This document shows, piece after piece, positions 17,355 to 25,891 of a stretch of 39,316 nucleotides of DNA. Made by a program: the position numbers and the translations under genes. Position 1 is the first letter of the stretch. The number at the start of each line of letters is the position of its first letter. Source of the stretch: Klebsiella pneumoniae. GTDB lineage: Bacteria > Desulfobacterota > Binatia > UBA12015. The stretch is from assembly GCA_945872365.1 (NCBI GenBank), contig CAMBZJ010000028.1, forward strand, positions 1-39,316, in the 5' to 3' direction. The notes under the pieces are model-generated. The model saw only the letters and a list, made by a program, of their open reading frames with translations, searched no databases and was not told the origin of the DNA.

Positions 17355-17775
17355 TCTCTTCCCCGGTCTTCGGCACGACCCGCATCGTGCCGATGCGGTA
17401 GTTCTTCGTACCCGACGTCTCGTCCCACTCGATGAGCACCGAGATCACGGCGAGCCCGATCTCGGGCTCGACCGCTCCCTCGGCCGGGGGTTCGATTCCG
17501 TCTTCCGGGCCCGCCGGTCGGATCGTCCGGCCCCAGCGATAGCCGTCGCCGATCTCGCCATGGGTCTCGCCCGCCCGCAGGTTGGGGATCCAGAGCGCCG
17601 AATCCATGAGGGCCCGCGCGTGCACCACCGCCTCCGAGCGCCGCGAAGCCGCGCGCGCGAGTTGGACGCCGCTGCCGAAGACCTGCAGCGCCGACGTCAC
17701 GCCGAGTCCCAGGATCGCCATGGCGATCGCGATCTCGAGCAGGGTGAAGCCGCGCGCGGAGCCGCGAACAACCAT
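17347..17775 (-). CDS. gspI: T2SS minor pseudopilin GspI, 142 aa
   Basis: The leader is short (MVVRGSARG|FTLLEIAIAM), with Glu+5 and a hydrophobic helix. The soluble part includes ARALMDSALW and, near the end, VLIEWDETSGTKNYRIGTM, matching GspI in length and pattern. GspI nucleates the I-J-K tip complex. It overlaps gspJ, and its ATG follows the gspH stop by one base. Confidence 0.9.
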   Translation of the reverse strand: MVVRGSARGFTLLEIAIAMAILGLGVTSALQVFGSGVQLARAASRRSEAVVHARALMDSALWIPNLRAGETHGEIGDGYRWGRTIRPAGPEDGIEPPAEGAVEPEIGLAVISVLIEWDETSGTKNYRIGTMRVVPKTGEENG

Positions 17776-17776
17776 C

Positions 17777-18256
17777 TCAGGACCGGGGGTCCTCGACCGA
17801 CACCATGCCGAGCAGCGGGTTCAGTCGGACGACGAAGCCCTCGTTCAGCGGCAACTCGCGGTCGCCGATGAGCAGGTCGACGCCCGTATTGCTTCCGTTG
17901 GGATAGAAGGTCACCTGAACCGAGCCGTCCACGAGCATCTCGCCGCCGTCCACTTGGCCGATCCGAACGCTGGGCGCGATGTCCACCGGCTTGCCGTCGT
18001 CGAGTTCCATCGCGCCACTCGAGACGTCGATCAGGACGCGCCGGAGCTTTCCCGTCTGCACCGAAGCGGCCTGGAGTCCACGCATCGTCCCCGCGACGCG
18101 CCGCACCGCACTGCGCACGTCGCGTGCACGGAGGCCGCCGTCGATCGCCGGCGCCACCAGGGTCGCCGCCATGGCGATGATCACCAGCACGATCATGATC
18201 TCGAGCATGGTGAATCCATCGGCCGAGGCGAGACGGCTTGGCTTGCCGGTCGTCAA
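17777..18256 (-). CDS. gspH: T2SS pseudopilin GspH, ~159 aa, probable TTG start
   Basis: The cleavage site ADG|FTMLEIMIVLVII with Glu+5 is clear, then a helix and a ~110-residue beta domain (VLIDVSSGAMELDDGK, VTFYPNGSNTGVDLLI) typical of GspH. No ATG or GTG is available between the gspG stop (18261) and the leader. TTG 18256 is therefore the likely start, two bases beyond a near-overlap with gspG. The ATG inside the helix (FTMLE) would destroy the signal and is rejected. Confidence 0.88.
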   Translation of the reverse strand: MTTGKPSRLASADGFTMLEIMIVLVIIAMAATLVAPAIDGGLRARDVRSAVRRVAGTMRGLQAASVQTGKLRRVLIDVSSGAMELDDGKPVDIAPSVRIGQVDGGEMLVDGSVQVTFYPNGSNTGVDLLIGDRELPLNEGFVVRLNPLLGMVSVEDPRS

Positions 18257-18260
18257 TGGA

Positions 18261-18716
18261 TCAACCCGAGAGAGAGACGTCCGCGTTGTTGCCGTCGCCG
18301 CCCGCCCGCCCGTCGGCGCCGTAACTGCCGAGGTCGTAGTTGCCGCCACTCTCGCCCGGGTTGCGGTAGATGTACGGATGCCCCCAGGGATCCATCGGCA
18401 ACTCGTCGCGCAGGTACGGGCCCGACCAGCGCGTCGCCGACGACGGCCGCTGGCGCAGCGCCGTGAGCCCCTCCTCGGTCGTCGGGTAGCGGCCGACGTC
18501 GAGCTGGTACATGTCGAGCGCGTTGCGCATGTTCTCCATCTGGACGCGGGCCGCCTTCGGCTTCGCCTTCTCGCTCTGGCCGATGAAGTTCGGTGCGACC
18601 AGCGTCGCGAGCAGGCCGATGATGACCAGCACCACGAGCAGCTCGATGAGCGTGAAACCGTCTGCCCGGGCGATGCGGCGAGCGGCCGGGCGTCCCTCAA
18701 GCCATGATCGAGTCAA
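18261..18716 (-). CDS. gspG: T2SS major pseudopilin GspG, 151 aa
   Basis: The leader ends RADG|FTLIELLVVLVIIGLLATLV. The mature part carries the GspG signature GRYPTTEEGLTAL and the Ca-site region MDPWGHPYIYRNPGE...YDLGSYGADG. GspG polymerises into the pseudopilus that pushes cargo through GspD. A GTG at 18746 overlapping the gspF stop is possible, but the TTG at 18716 has a GGAGG six bases upstream and gives a normal 20-residue leader, so it is preferred. Confidence 0.95.
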   Translation of the reverse strand: MTRSWLEGRPAARRIARADGFTLIELLVVLVIIGLLATLVAPNFIGQSEKAKPKAARVQMENMRNALDMYQLDVGRYPTTEEGLTALRQRPSSATRWSGPYLRDELPMDPWGHPYIYRNPGESGGNYDLGSYGADGRAGGDGNNADVSLSG

Positions 18717-18722
18717 TGTCTT

Positions 18723-18727
18723 CCTCC
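18723..18727 (-). promoter_or_regulatory. Strong ribosome-binding site deciding the gspG start
   Basis: GGAGG on the minus strand stands six bases before TTG 18716. No comparable site precedes the GTG at 18746. A strong site on a TTG fits the need for excess major pseudopilin. Confidence 0.6.
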
Positions 18728-18742
18728 GGGTCCTGATGCCGA

Positions 18743-19972
18743 TCACATCGGCAAATTGTTGATGCTGAAGATCGCAGAGAACATCGATAGCACGACGAAG
18801 GCGACGACGACGCCGCCGACGAGAAGCAGGACCGGCTCGAGCAGGGACGTGAGGCGCCTCACCTGCGCCCGGACCTCCTTGTCGAAGTAGTCGGCGACCT
18901 GCACCAGCATCTCGTCGAGTTTGCCGGTCTCCTCGCCGACGCTGATCATCTGCAGCGCGAGCGGCGGGAAAACCCCGGTCTGGCCGAGCGGCCCCGAGAC
19001 CCCGGAGCCACCGCGAACGCCGACCTTCACCTGTTCGATCGCCTTCGACAGCACCACGTTCCCCGAGACGTCACGGACGATGTCGAGAGCCTGGAGCATC
19101 GGCACGCCGCTGCGCAGCAGGGTTCCGAGGGTACGCGCGAAGCGTGCGACCGAGAGCTTGCGCAGCAGGTCGCCGACGAGCAGCAGGCGCAGCTTCAAGC
19201 CGTCCCAGCGCAGGCGCCCCGCTGGCGTGCGCGTCCAGTGGGTGAAGCCCATCGTGAGGAGCGCGGTCGCGATCAGCATGAGCCACCAGTAGTTGCGCAT
19301 TGCGTCGGAGACGCCGAGCAGGAAGCGCGTCGAAAGCGGCAGCGCCTGTCCGGCCTGCGCGAAGATGGTCGCGAATTTCGGCAGCACGTAAGTAAGCAGG
19401 ATCGTGACCGAGCCCAGCGCGACGATCGTCAGGATGACCGGGTAGATGAGCGCGGAGCGGACCTCGCCGCGCAACTCGTCGGCGCTCTCGAGGTATTCGC
19501 GAAGCCGTGCGAGCACCGCGTCGAGCACGCCGCCCACCTCGCCCGCTCGCACCATGTTCACATAGAGCGGGGCGAACACCTTGGGGTGGTCGCCGAGCGC
19601 CTCGGCGAGCGACTTGCCGCGCTGCACCGACTGCAGGACGTCGGCGACGACCCGCTTCATCTCCGGGTTCTCGGAGAGCTCCGAGAGGATCGACAGGCTG
19701 CGGTCGAGCGGAAGACCCGCGGCGAGCAGGGTCGACATCTCGTGCGTGAAGACCAGCAGGTCGCGCGACTTCGGACCACGGCGCTTCAGGCTCAGGTTGG
19801 GAAGCGAGATGCTGCCGATCCCGCTGCGCTTGGCGGATGCCTCCCCGACCTTGATGGGAACGAGCCCGCGGTCCTGGAGGCGGGCGACCGCAGCCGCCAC
19901 CTCGGGGGCCTCGATGGTCCCCTCGACGACTTTTCCGTCGCCATCTGCCGCCCGGTACTGGAATTGCGCCAT
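18743..19972 (-). CDS. gspF: T2SS inner-membrane platform protein GspF, 409 aa
   Basis: Two copies of the T2SS/T4P F domain are visible (~70-195 and ~275-395). Each ends in hydrophobic segments: SALIYPVILTIVALGSVTILLTYVLPKFATIF, and a C-terminal LLEPVLLLVGGVVVAFVVLSMFSAIF. MAQFQYRAADGDGKVVEGTIEA is the usual N terminus. GspF is the rotary platform driven by GspE. It is first in the gsp run. Its 140-base upstream gap to the glycosyltransferase gene holds an AT-rich patch (20085-20110) that may be a promoter, but no clear pair of boxes. gspE, which normally precedes gspF, is not here. Confidence 0.95.
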   Translation of the reverse strand: MAQFQYRAADGDGKVVEGTIEAPEVAAAVARLQDRGLVPIKVGEASAKRSGIGSISLPNLSLKRRGPKSRDLLVFTHEMSTLLAAGLPLDRSLSILSELSENPEMKRVVADVLQSVQRGKSLAEALGDHPKVFAPLYVNMVRAGEVGGVLDAVLARLREYLESADELRGEVRSALIYPVILTIVALGSVTILLTYVLPKFATIFAQAGQALPLSTRFLLGVSDAMRNYWWLMLIATALLTMGFTHWTRTPAGRLRWDGLKLRLLLVGDLLRKLSVARFARTLGTLLRSGVPMLQALDIVRDVSGNVVLSKAIEQVKVGVRGGSGVSGPLGQTGVFPPLALQMISVGEETGKLDEMLVQVADYFDKEVRAQVRRLTSLLEPVLLLVGGVVVAFVVLSMFSAIFSINNLPM

Positions 19973-20112
19973 CGCCTGTCGCTCACGCCCGATCTCGGCC
20001 GGGCGGCGACGACGGGCCGCGACCCCACGGTCCGCGGACTCCGCCGTCCGACCGACCGACGCATGGTTCGGACGTCATCATCGCCCAGATATTCAAAGGA
20101 AATCAAACCATG

Positions 20113-22401
20113 TCACGGTACGAGGCGCACCGTCCGGAGGCCCCGGGCGAGGAGCGCCCGGGACAATTCCCGGTCGGCCCCGGCGCGATCCGTGCCGCCG
20201 GACTCCGGCATCCCGGTCCGAACCAGCGCGCTCCGCGGGCAGACCAGAACTCCGCCGCCGGGCGCGGCGAGTTCCTCGGACACGGCCGAGGTCCGGCGCG
20301 ACCACCCGCTGTCGGGCGGGCCCCCGGACACGGCGGGCAACTCGACCGCCCCGATGGTCGGGTCGGCCGCGAGGAGCGCGAGCGCTCGATCGAGCGGCTC
20401 CGCCGAGAGGCTGTCGATCGCCGCGGGGTCGAGCAGCACCACGACCTCCCCACCCGTCGCGCGAAGACCGACTGCGCGCGCCGCGGCGACCCCGGGGCGC
20501 GCGCAGCGCAGCAGCGTCAGGCGCGTTCTCCGTCCGCCCGCTTCCGGGCCGGCCTCCGCCGAATCCCCCTGCTCCGCGAAGCCACCCGATTCGTCGCGCA
20601 CGACGGCCGCGCGCAACGCGCCGAGGCCGTCGCGGGCGAGCAGTCCGGCCAGCGCGTCCCCGAGCGCATCGGCCGGCGAGCGCGCCACGACGAGTGCGGT
20701 CACCGTGGGTCGCTCCGTCGCCTGCTCCAGAGAGCCGGCGAGCGCGTCCCAGCCGGTAGGCGCTCCCGGCTCGCCGTCCCCGGGTGAGCGCAGCAAGTGC
20801 ACGATGCGGCGTGCACCGGCGAAGCCCGCGGCGAGTGCGCGATTCGCGGCCACGAGGTCGTCGGCGAGTGCCGCGAGCGAGCGCTCCCCTTCCGCATCCC
20901 CGCGGCGAGGGTCGCCAATCGCCTCCCATGCGAAGGCCCGGTCGTAGACGACGCGCGCACCGGCGAGACGCGCCTCGCGCGCAAAGGCGACCGCCTCGGG
21001 GTGCGGAGCGAGCACGAGCACGCACAGTCTTCCGGTCGCGGCCCCGAGTTCCGCACGCAGGGCGCCGATCGACCACTCGAGTTCGCCCCATCCGTCGACG
21101 CCCTGTCCCGACGGAACGTCGCCGGGCGCATGCGGGGCGACGAACGTGACGCGGGCGCCACGGGCCGCGAGCGCACGCGCGATCGCGCGGCCACGAGCGG
21201 ACCGCCCGGGTGGGATTACGGAGGGCGGATCGAGGACGAGCCAAGCCGGGCGCGCAACGGGTCCGGAGGCAATCTCGGTGTCGCCGTTTCCGGCCGATGT
21301 CGACGGCCCCCGGGCCTCGCCGGACGGCCGGGCACCCGGTGCCGGGACGGGGACCGATGCGGCGCGGGCGAGCGGCGCGGGCCAGGTGCGGGCGGCGGCT
21401 GCGCCCCTCTGCCAGCGTGGCCGCAACGCGCGCCGGGCGACCGCGATGGCGCGGCGGAGTCCGTCGCGCAGGCCGCGCACCGCACGGTCGGCGACGCCCC
21501 CCTGCCCGATCGCTTCCGCCTCACGTTCGAGATCCGCCGCCAGCGGCCGCACCTCCGCGATCCCGGAGCGCAGCAGGGCGCCGGCAAACGCCCGTCGCCC
21601 GAGAACCTCGCCGCGTCGACCGGCGACCCCGCCCGCGAAGCGCCCGATCCAGTCGGCGCGCGCCCCGGGTGCGACCGCACGCAGCAGCGCGCGCGCGCGT
21701 TCCGCCTCGGTGGAAGGCGTGGCGACCGCGCTCTGGTTCGCTCCGTGCCACCGCACCCGTACGAGTCGCTCCGGGAGCAGCCGGGCGCGCCGGCGGACGA
21801 GCAGGCGCAACCACAGGTCGTAGTCCTGCGCGACCTTCATCTCCGGGTCGAAACCGCCCACGGCGAGCGCGAGTTCGCGGTCGAAGAGCGCGCCGGGCGC
21901 ACACAGGAAGTTGCGCTCGACCAGGCCGGGCAGGATCGACCGGTCGTCGCGAGCGGCGGTGTCGAACCAGGCCTGCGGCGCGGGGTCGGCCAGCGGTCGG
22001 CCCGCCGCATCGACCACCTCGGGCAGGCAGAAGACGACGCCCGTGTCGGGTCCGTCGATCGCCGCGAGTTCGCGTTGCACGCAAGAGGGAGCGAGCATGT
22101 CGTCCGACGGCAGGAACTTGACCCAGGGTGCCCGTGCCGATTCGAGTCCGCGGTTCAACGTGCGCGAGAGTCCGCGATTGGCGTGCTGCAGAACCGTCAC
22201 GCGCGGATCGTCCACGGTCGCAAGCCGGGCCATGCTGTCGTCGGTCGAACCGTCGTCGAGGACGATGATCTCGAGGTTGGACTCGGTCTGGTCGAGGGCG
22301 CTCTGCAGGGCCCCCAGCACGAACGCCGCGTGGTTGAAGCTCGGGATCAGGATGGTGGCGCGCGGCCCCGACCCGGCCCCGCGCGCGGCGTCGGCGCTCA
22401 C
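20113..22401 (-). CDS. Large composite glycosyltransferase (GT2 plus two C-terminal modules), 762 aa
   Basis: Residues ~15-230 are a family 2 transferase: TILIPSFNHAAFVLGALQS, VLDDGSTDDS, the FLPSDDM sugar-nucleotide/metal site, and DYDLWLRLL with a downstream acceptor helix. Residues ~387-560 look like the N-terminal Rossmann half of a GT-B enzyme (GRSARGRAIARALAARGARV). Residues ~567-762 resemble a degenerate GT2 (TALVVARSPADALGDAL ... GGEVVVLLDP) whose DxD position reads LDP, so it is probably inactive. The GTG start overlaps the upstream transferase stop (GTGA). Such modular enzymes build capsular or O-antigen repeats; donor and acceptor cannot be told. Confidence 0.82.
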   Translation of the reverse strand: MSADAARGAGSGPRATILIPSFNHAAFVLGALQSALDQTESNLEIIVLDDGSTDDSMARLATVDDPRVTVLQHANRGLSRTLNRGLESARAPWVKFLPSDDMLAPSCVQRELAAIDGPDTGVVFCLPEVVDAAGRPLADPAPQAWFDTAARDDRSILPGLVERNFLCAPGALFDRELALAVGGFDPEMKVAQDYDLWLRLLVRRRARLLPERLVRVRWHGANQSAVATPSTEAERARALLRAVAPGARADWIGRFAGGVAGRRGEVLGRRAFAGALLRSGIAEVRPLAADLEREAEAIGQGGVADRAVRGLRDGLRRAIAVARRALRPRWQRGAAAARTWPAPLARAASVPVPAPGARPSGEARGPSTSAGNGDTEIASGPVARPAWLVLDPPSVIPPGRSARGRAIARALAARGARVTFVAPHAPGDVPSGQGVDGWGELEWSIGALRAELGAATGRLCVLVLAPHPEAVAFAREARLAGARVVYDRAFAWEAIGDPRRGDAEGERSLAALADDLVAANRALAAGFAGARRIVHLLRSPGDGEPGAPTGWDALAGSLEQATERPTVTALVVARSPADALGDALAGLLARDGLGALRAAVVRDESGGFAEQGDSAEAGPEAGGRRTRLTLLRCARPGVAAARAVGLRATGGEVVVLLDPAAIDSLSAEPLDRALALLAADPTIGAVELPAVSGGPPDSGWSRRTSAVSEELAAPGGGVLVCPRSALVRTGMPESGGTDRAGADRELSRALLARGLRTVRLVP

Positions 22402-24689
22402 GACGTCTCCGCGCTTTCGTCGCGAGCCGGCCGCAAGCCGTCGTTGCGGCGAAGGTGGTGCAGCGAGAGCCGGCGGCGCCATCGGTCCGGAAGGCGCCCC
22501 GCGCGCGCGCCGAGCCAGCGTCCGCCGAAGGCGCCGAGATGGTAGGCGAGGGACGGCCCCCCCCAGCGGGCGAAGACCCGCAGGCGCCCCCGGTCGCGCC
22601 GCGTCGCCCAGAAGTCGACGTCGCGACCGGTCTCGTGCACCGACTGGCGCAGCGCCTCGCGCAGCGTGAGCCCGTCCTCGCGGCCCATCGTCTCGCGCAT
22701 CGCCCGGGCGTGGTCGAAGTGGCGCTGCAGGTTCACCCATGGCCCGTAGTCGTGCGAGTGCAGGATGACCGACTCGTTCGCGAGCGCAGTCCGGAAGCCG
22801 GCTTCGAGAACCTGCCGCGCCCAGGCCTGGTCCTCGGCGAATTCCACCTCGGGAAAGGGAAAGCGCTCGAGGATCCCACGCCGGATCGCCGAGGCGTTGT
22901 TCGAGAACCACACCGCCATCTCCGGTCCGTGCCGGTCGACCGCGCCGCGGCGCAGCGACGAGACGACGAGCGCGCCTTCGCGGAAGAGCGGGAACTCCTC
23001 CACCCGCCGACTCTCCATCGGGTGGCAGCCCGGCCGCGGCACATGCCGGCTCCAGGTGCCGGCGATCATCGGGTCGTCCGCAAACGGCGCGACCAGCCGG
23101 TCGAGCCAGACCTCGTCGGCCGGCTCCGCATCCTGTGTGAGAAAGACGACGACGTCGCCGCGCACGGCGCGCGCGCCGAGGTTGCGGGTGCGGCCGTGGC
23201 CGAACTCCTGCGGCGTAATACGCAGCAGGCGCGCACCGTGACGCTCTAGGATCGCAGGCGTCGCATCCGACGAGCCCGAGTCCACCGCGACGATCTCGAG
23301 AAGGTCGAAGGCACCGCGCTGGCGTCGCACCGCCGCGAGCGATGCGTCGAGGAAGTCGGCACCGTTCTTGGTGACGTAGACTATGCTCACCGCCGGCCCG
23401 TGCCGGGGCCCGCCTTCGATCGTTCCGACCGGGGCGTTCGCGGCGCGCTCCGCCGCCCGCGCGACGAGGCCGAGATACTCCTCCTCGAGGCGAGCCGCCG
23501 CCTCGGCGACGGTGGGCCAGCGCGCCGGCGCCGAGGCGAGCCGCCGCACCAGCGAGGGGTCGTCGAGAAGGCGAGCAAGCGCCTGGTCCAAGGCTTCCTG
23601 CGATCCTGGTTCGACCAGCAACGCGTCGACGTCGTCGCGCAGCGCCTCGCCGGGCCCGCCGGTCGACGGCGCCACCACCGCGAGTCCGGCCGAGCGAGCC
23701 TCGCGCACGATGCGCGAATACGACTCGTCGCAGCGCGACGGCAGCACGAGGACGTCGGCGGCCGCAAGGACTTCGCCGAGCCGCTCTGGCGGATAGGTTC
23801 CGCGCCACTCGACCGGCAGGCCTTGGCTCGCGCCGCGCAGATCCTCGACGAAGGACTCGCGGCCGGCGACGCCCGCGCCGTGGATCGCGAGGGTGAAGCG
23901 CGCCGGGTCGAGGCGCCCCACCGAGCGCACGAGCAGGTCGAGTCCCTTGTGCGGCAGCCAGGTGCCGGCGAAGAGCAATCGGAGCGGGTCGCCCGGGCGG
24001 CCCTGGCCGAGGGTCCGGGCGACCAGCGGCTCGACGGGCCCCGGTGCGCCGGGCAGCCCGGGGTCGGCGACGGCGATCCGCCCCGCGAGGAAGGGCCACT
24101 GTGCCTCGTGGCGCGCCGCGACGGCGTGCGACGGCGCGAGCAGCAGGTCGATCGCGTCGAGGTTGCGCGCCATGAAGTCGAAGCGGGCGCGCGCCACGCT
24201 GCGACCGCCGAGATCTGCGAGGCACTCCTCGCAGCGCGCCCCCTCGTCGGGGCCGGGGCAGCGTCGGCCGTCGCGATCGAGCAGGTAGAGCCGCTGGCAA
24301 AGGTGCCAGGCGTCGTGCAGCGTCAGGACCGTGGGGAGGCCGCGCCGACGCGCGACCTCGACCAGGTTCGGAGAGAGCATCACGGTGTGCTGGAAGTGCA
24401 CGACCCCGGGCCGGGTCTCGTCGAGGAAGCGGCCGAAGGCCGCGTCGAAGACGTGGTTGTCCCACGTCGAGGCGAAGTCGGCGATCGCACCCGCGGGTGC
24501 GCCCACACGCCAGACCGCTACCGCGCCGTCGGCCTCGCAACGCGGATGCGGATCGCCGGCGTAGGACCGGGCGAAGACGGCGATCGCGTGACCGCGCTCG
24601 GCGACTGCTTGGGCCTGCTCCCGCGCCACCAGCTCGACACCGGCTGACTCATCCGGCGGGTAGCCGTGCACGACGAAGGCGATGCGCAC
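22398..24689 (-). CDS. Bifunctional GT4-GT2 fusion glycosyltransferase, 763 aa
   Basis: Residues ~1-375 are GT4: MRIAFVVHGYPPDESAGVE, LTLHDAWHLC, a CPGPDEGARCEECL Cys cluster, LLFAGTWLPHKGLD, and a DVLVLPSRCDESYSRIVREA nucleotide-sugar site. Residues ~431-690 are a rhamnosyltransferase-type GT2: VSIVYVTKNGADFL, VDSGSSDAT, LTQDAEPADE with the QDA site, FAEDQAWARQVLEAG. The tail (~700-763) is Arg-rich. Two transferases in one chain suggest sequential addition of two sugars. The Cys cluster, common in GT4 enzymes with long insertions, may bind zinc. The stop overlaps the next GT gene. The 169 bases upstream hold GC-rich repeats but no T-tract. Confidence 0.88.
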   Translation of the reverse strand: MRIAFVVHGYPPDESAGVELVAREQAQAVAERGHAIAVFARSYAGDPHPRCEADGAVAVWRVGAPAGAIADFASTWDNHVFDAAFGRFLDETRPGVVHFQHTVMLSPNLVEVARRRGLPTVLTLHDAWHLCQRLYLLDRDGRRCPGPDEGARCEECLADLGGRSVARARFDFMARNLDAIDLLLAPSHAVAARHEAQWPFLAGRIAVADPGLPGAPGPVEPLVARTLGQGRPGDPLRLLFAGTWLPHKGLDLLVRSVGRLDPARFTLAIHGAGVAGRESFVEDLRGASQGLPVEWRGTYPPERLGEVLAAADVLVLPSRCDESYSRIVREARSAGLAVVAPSTGGPGEALRDDVDALLVEPGSQEALDQALARLLDDPSLVRRLASAPARWPTVAEAAARLEEEYLGLVARAAERAANAPVGTIEGGPRHGPAVSIVYVTKNGADFLDASLAAVRRQRGAFDLLEIVAVDSGSSDATPAILERHGARLLRITPQEFGHGRTRNLGARAVRGDVVVFLTQDAEPADEVWLDRLVAPFADDPMIAGTWSRHVPRPGCHPMESRRVEEFPLFREGALVVSSLRRGAVDRHGPEMAVWFSNNASAIRRGILERFPFPEVEFAEDQAWARQVLEAGFRTALANESVILHSHDYGPWVNLQRHFDHARAMRETMGREDGLTLREALRQSVHETGRDVDFWATRRDRGRLRVFARWGGPSLAYHLGAFGGRWLGARAGRLPDRWRRRLSLHHLRRNDGLRPARDESAETS

Positions 24690-24858
24690 GCGGTCCGTCT
24701 AACAGAAGCCCGCGGCCCACGGCCACGGACGACGACGTTCTCGGCCGTGCAGCGAGCGAGGCGGAATCCCCAGGCCGGCCCGGCCGGACCGCCCGCGCCC
24801 GGCCGGCTTGCGTCGTCCACCCGCGCCCGGTCGACGGGTCGACGGGTCAGGACCTGCT

Positions 24859-25791
24859 TCACGGATTGAACCGGAAGTGGATCACCGACTCGACGAAAGC
24901 GGTGTAACGCGACACGCGGGCATAGACCCCGTAGAAACTCGGAACCGCACATCCATTGCCCCAACTCGTGATGCCGACCAGGCGCGGGTGACCGTTCGAC
25001 CGCGTTTGCACCAGGGGTCCGCCCGAATCGCCCTGACAGGTGTCCTTGCCGCCCTCGCGCAGCCCGGCGCAGATCATGTTGGCGGTGATCGAGCCGGCGT
25101 AGGAGTCGGCGTCGTTGCAGTCGGTGCGATCGACGAGCGGCACCCGCACCTCCATGAGCTGCAGCGGAAACCCGAATTCCGTCGCGCCCCAACCCGTCGC
25201 CAGGAGCTCGGTGCCGGCCGGGGGGTCGAGCCGCCCGATCCTGGCCGGTCGGATGTCGAGCACCGGCGTCGCGAGTTCCCAGACCGCGATATCGTTGTCG
25301 AAGGTCTCGGGGTTCCACGCAGGGTGGATCGTGATGCGTTTCACGTCGTGTCGGTCACCGCTGCCGTCGAGCCACTGCGTGTGCGCTAGGACCTGCACCT
25401 CGCTCTCCAAGACGAAGTCGCTGCAATGGGCGGCCGTCACCACGAATCGCTTCTTGACCAGCGTACCCGCGCAGTACTGGGCCAGAAAATCGTCGGTACG
25501 GACCTTGATCAGAAGGCCGACTTGGAAGGGGTTCGAATCGGGCGACGCCGGGACGCCACCGACGATGCGCGGCTCGATGGCGGAAGTGGCTGCCGGGGTC
25601 GACCGGGACGCACGGAGGGTCACCTCGGCGACGCGCTCGCGCACGTAGTCGCGCGCCGGGTTGGCGCTCCCGTCGGGGCTGGACGCCGCGTCGGGCTGGC
25701 CCCCGACCTCGGCACCGCAGACCGGGAGCGGTGTCGAGGCGACTGCAACCATGACGAAAAAGACTGCTCGATGCAGGATGCTGCGGACCAT
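24859..25791 (-). CDS. Secreted trypsin-like serine protease zymogen (S1 family), 310 aa
   Basis: Signal peptide (~1-26), a ~48-residue propeptide, then the activation site R75|IVGG. The catalytic triad is complete: His122 in TAAHC, Asp167 in NDIAV, Ser256 in GDSGGP. Asp250 occupies the trypsin S1-pocket position, predicting cleavage after Lys/Arg, and SWGNGCAVPS is present. The propeptide ends in Arg, so it could self-activate. Vibrio S1 proteases of this kind leave by T2SS, and the gsp genes are ~5 kb downstream, so it is a good cargo candidate. GGAGGAG precedes the ATG. It could mature other exoproteins encoded here; that is inference. Confidence 0.94.
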   Translation of the reverse strand: MVRSILHRAVFFVMVAVASTPLPVCGAEVGGQPDAASSPDGSANPARDYVRERVAEVTLRASRSTPAATSAIEPRIVGGVPASPDSNPFQVGLLIKVRTDDFLAQYCAGTLVKKRFVVTAAHCSDFVLESEVQVLAHTQWLDGSGDRHDVKRITIHPAWNPETFDNDIAVWELATPVLDIRPARIGRLDPPAGTELLATGWGATEFGFPLQLMEVRVPLVDRTDCNDADSYAGSITANMICAGLREGGKDTCQGDSGGPLVQTRSNGHPRLVGITSWGNGCAVPSFYGVYARVSRYTAFVESVIHFRFNP

Positions 25792-25891
25792 GATGCGCTC
25801 CTCCGGGCTCGGCGCCGTGGTGTGCCGACAGGCGAGCCGAATCGGTTGTGTTCAGGGGCGAGTTGCAGGCTTGCCAGGGCAGACCGGCCAA

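Noticed and set aside
19238-20947. Long plus-strand open frames over gspF and the composite glycosyltransferase
   Set aside because: High-GC antisense shadows with Arg/Ala/Pro-rich composition and no recognisable domain.
24690-24858. Terminator between the protease and GT4-GT2 genes
   Set aside because: Short GC palindromes such as CCGGCC/GGCCGG exist, but there is no sizeable stem with a T-run.
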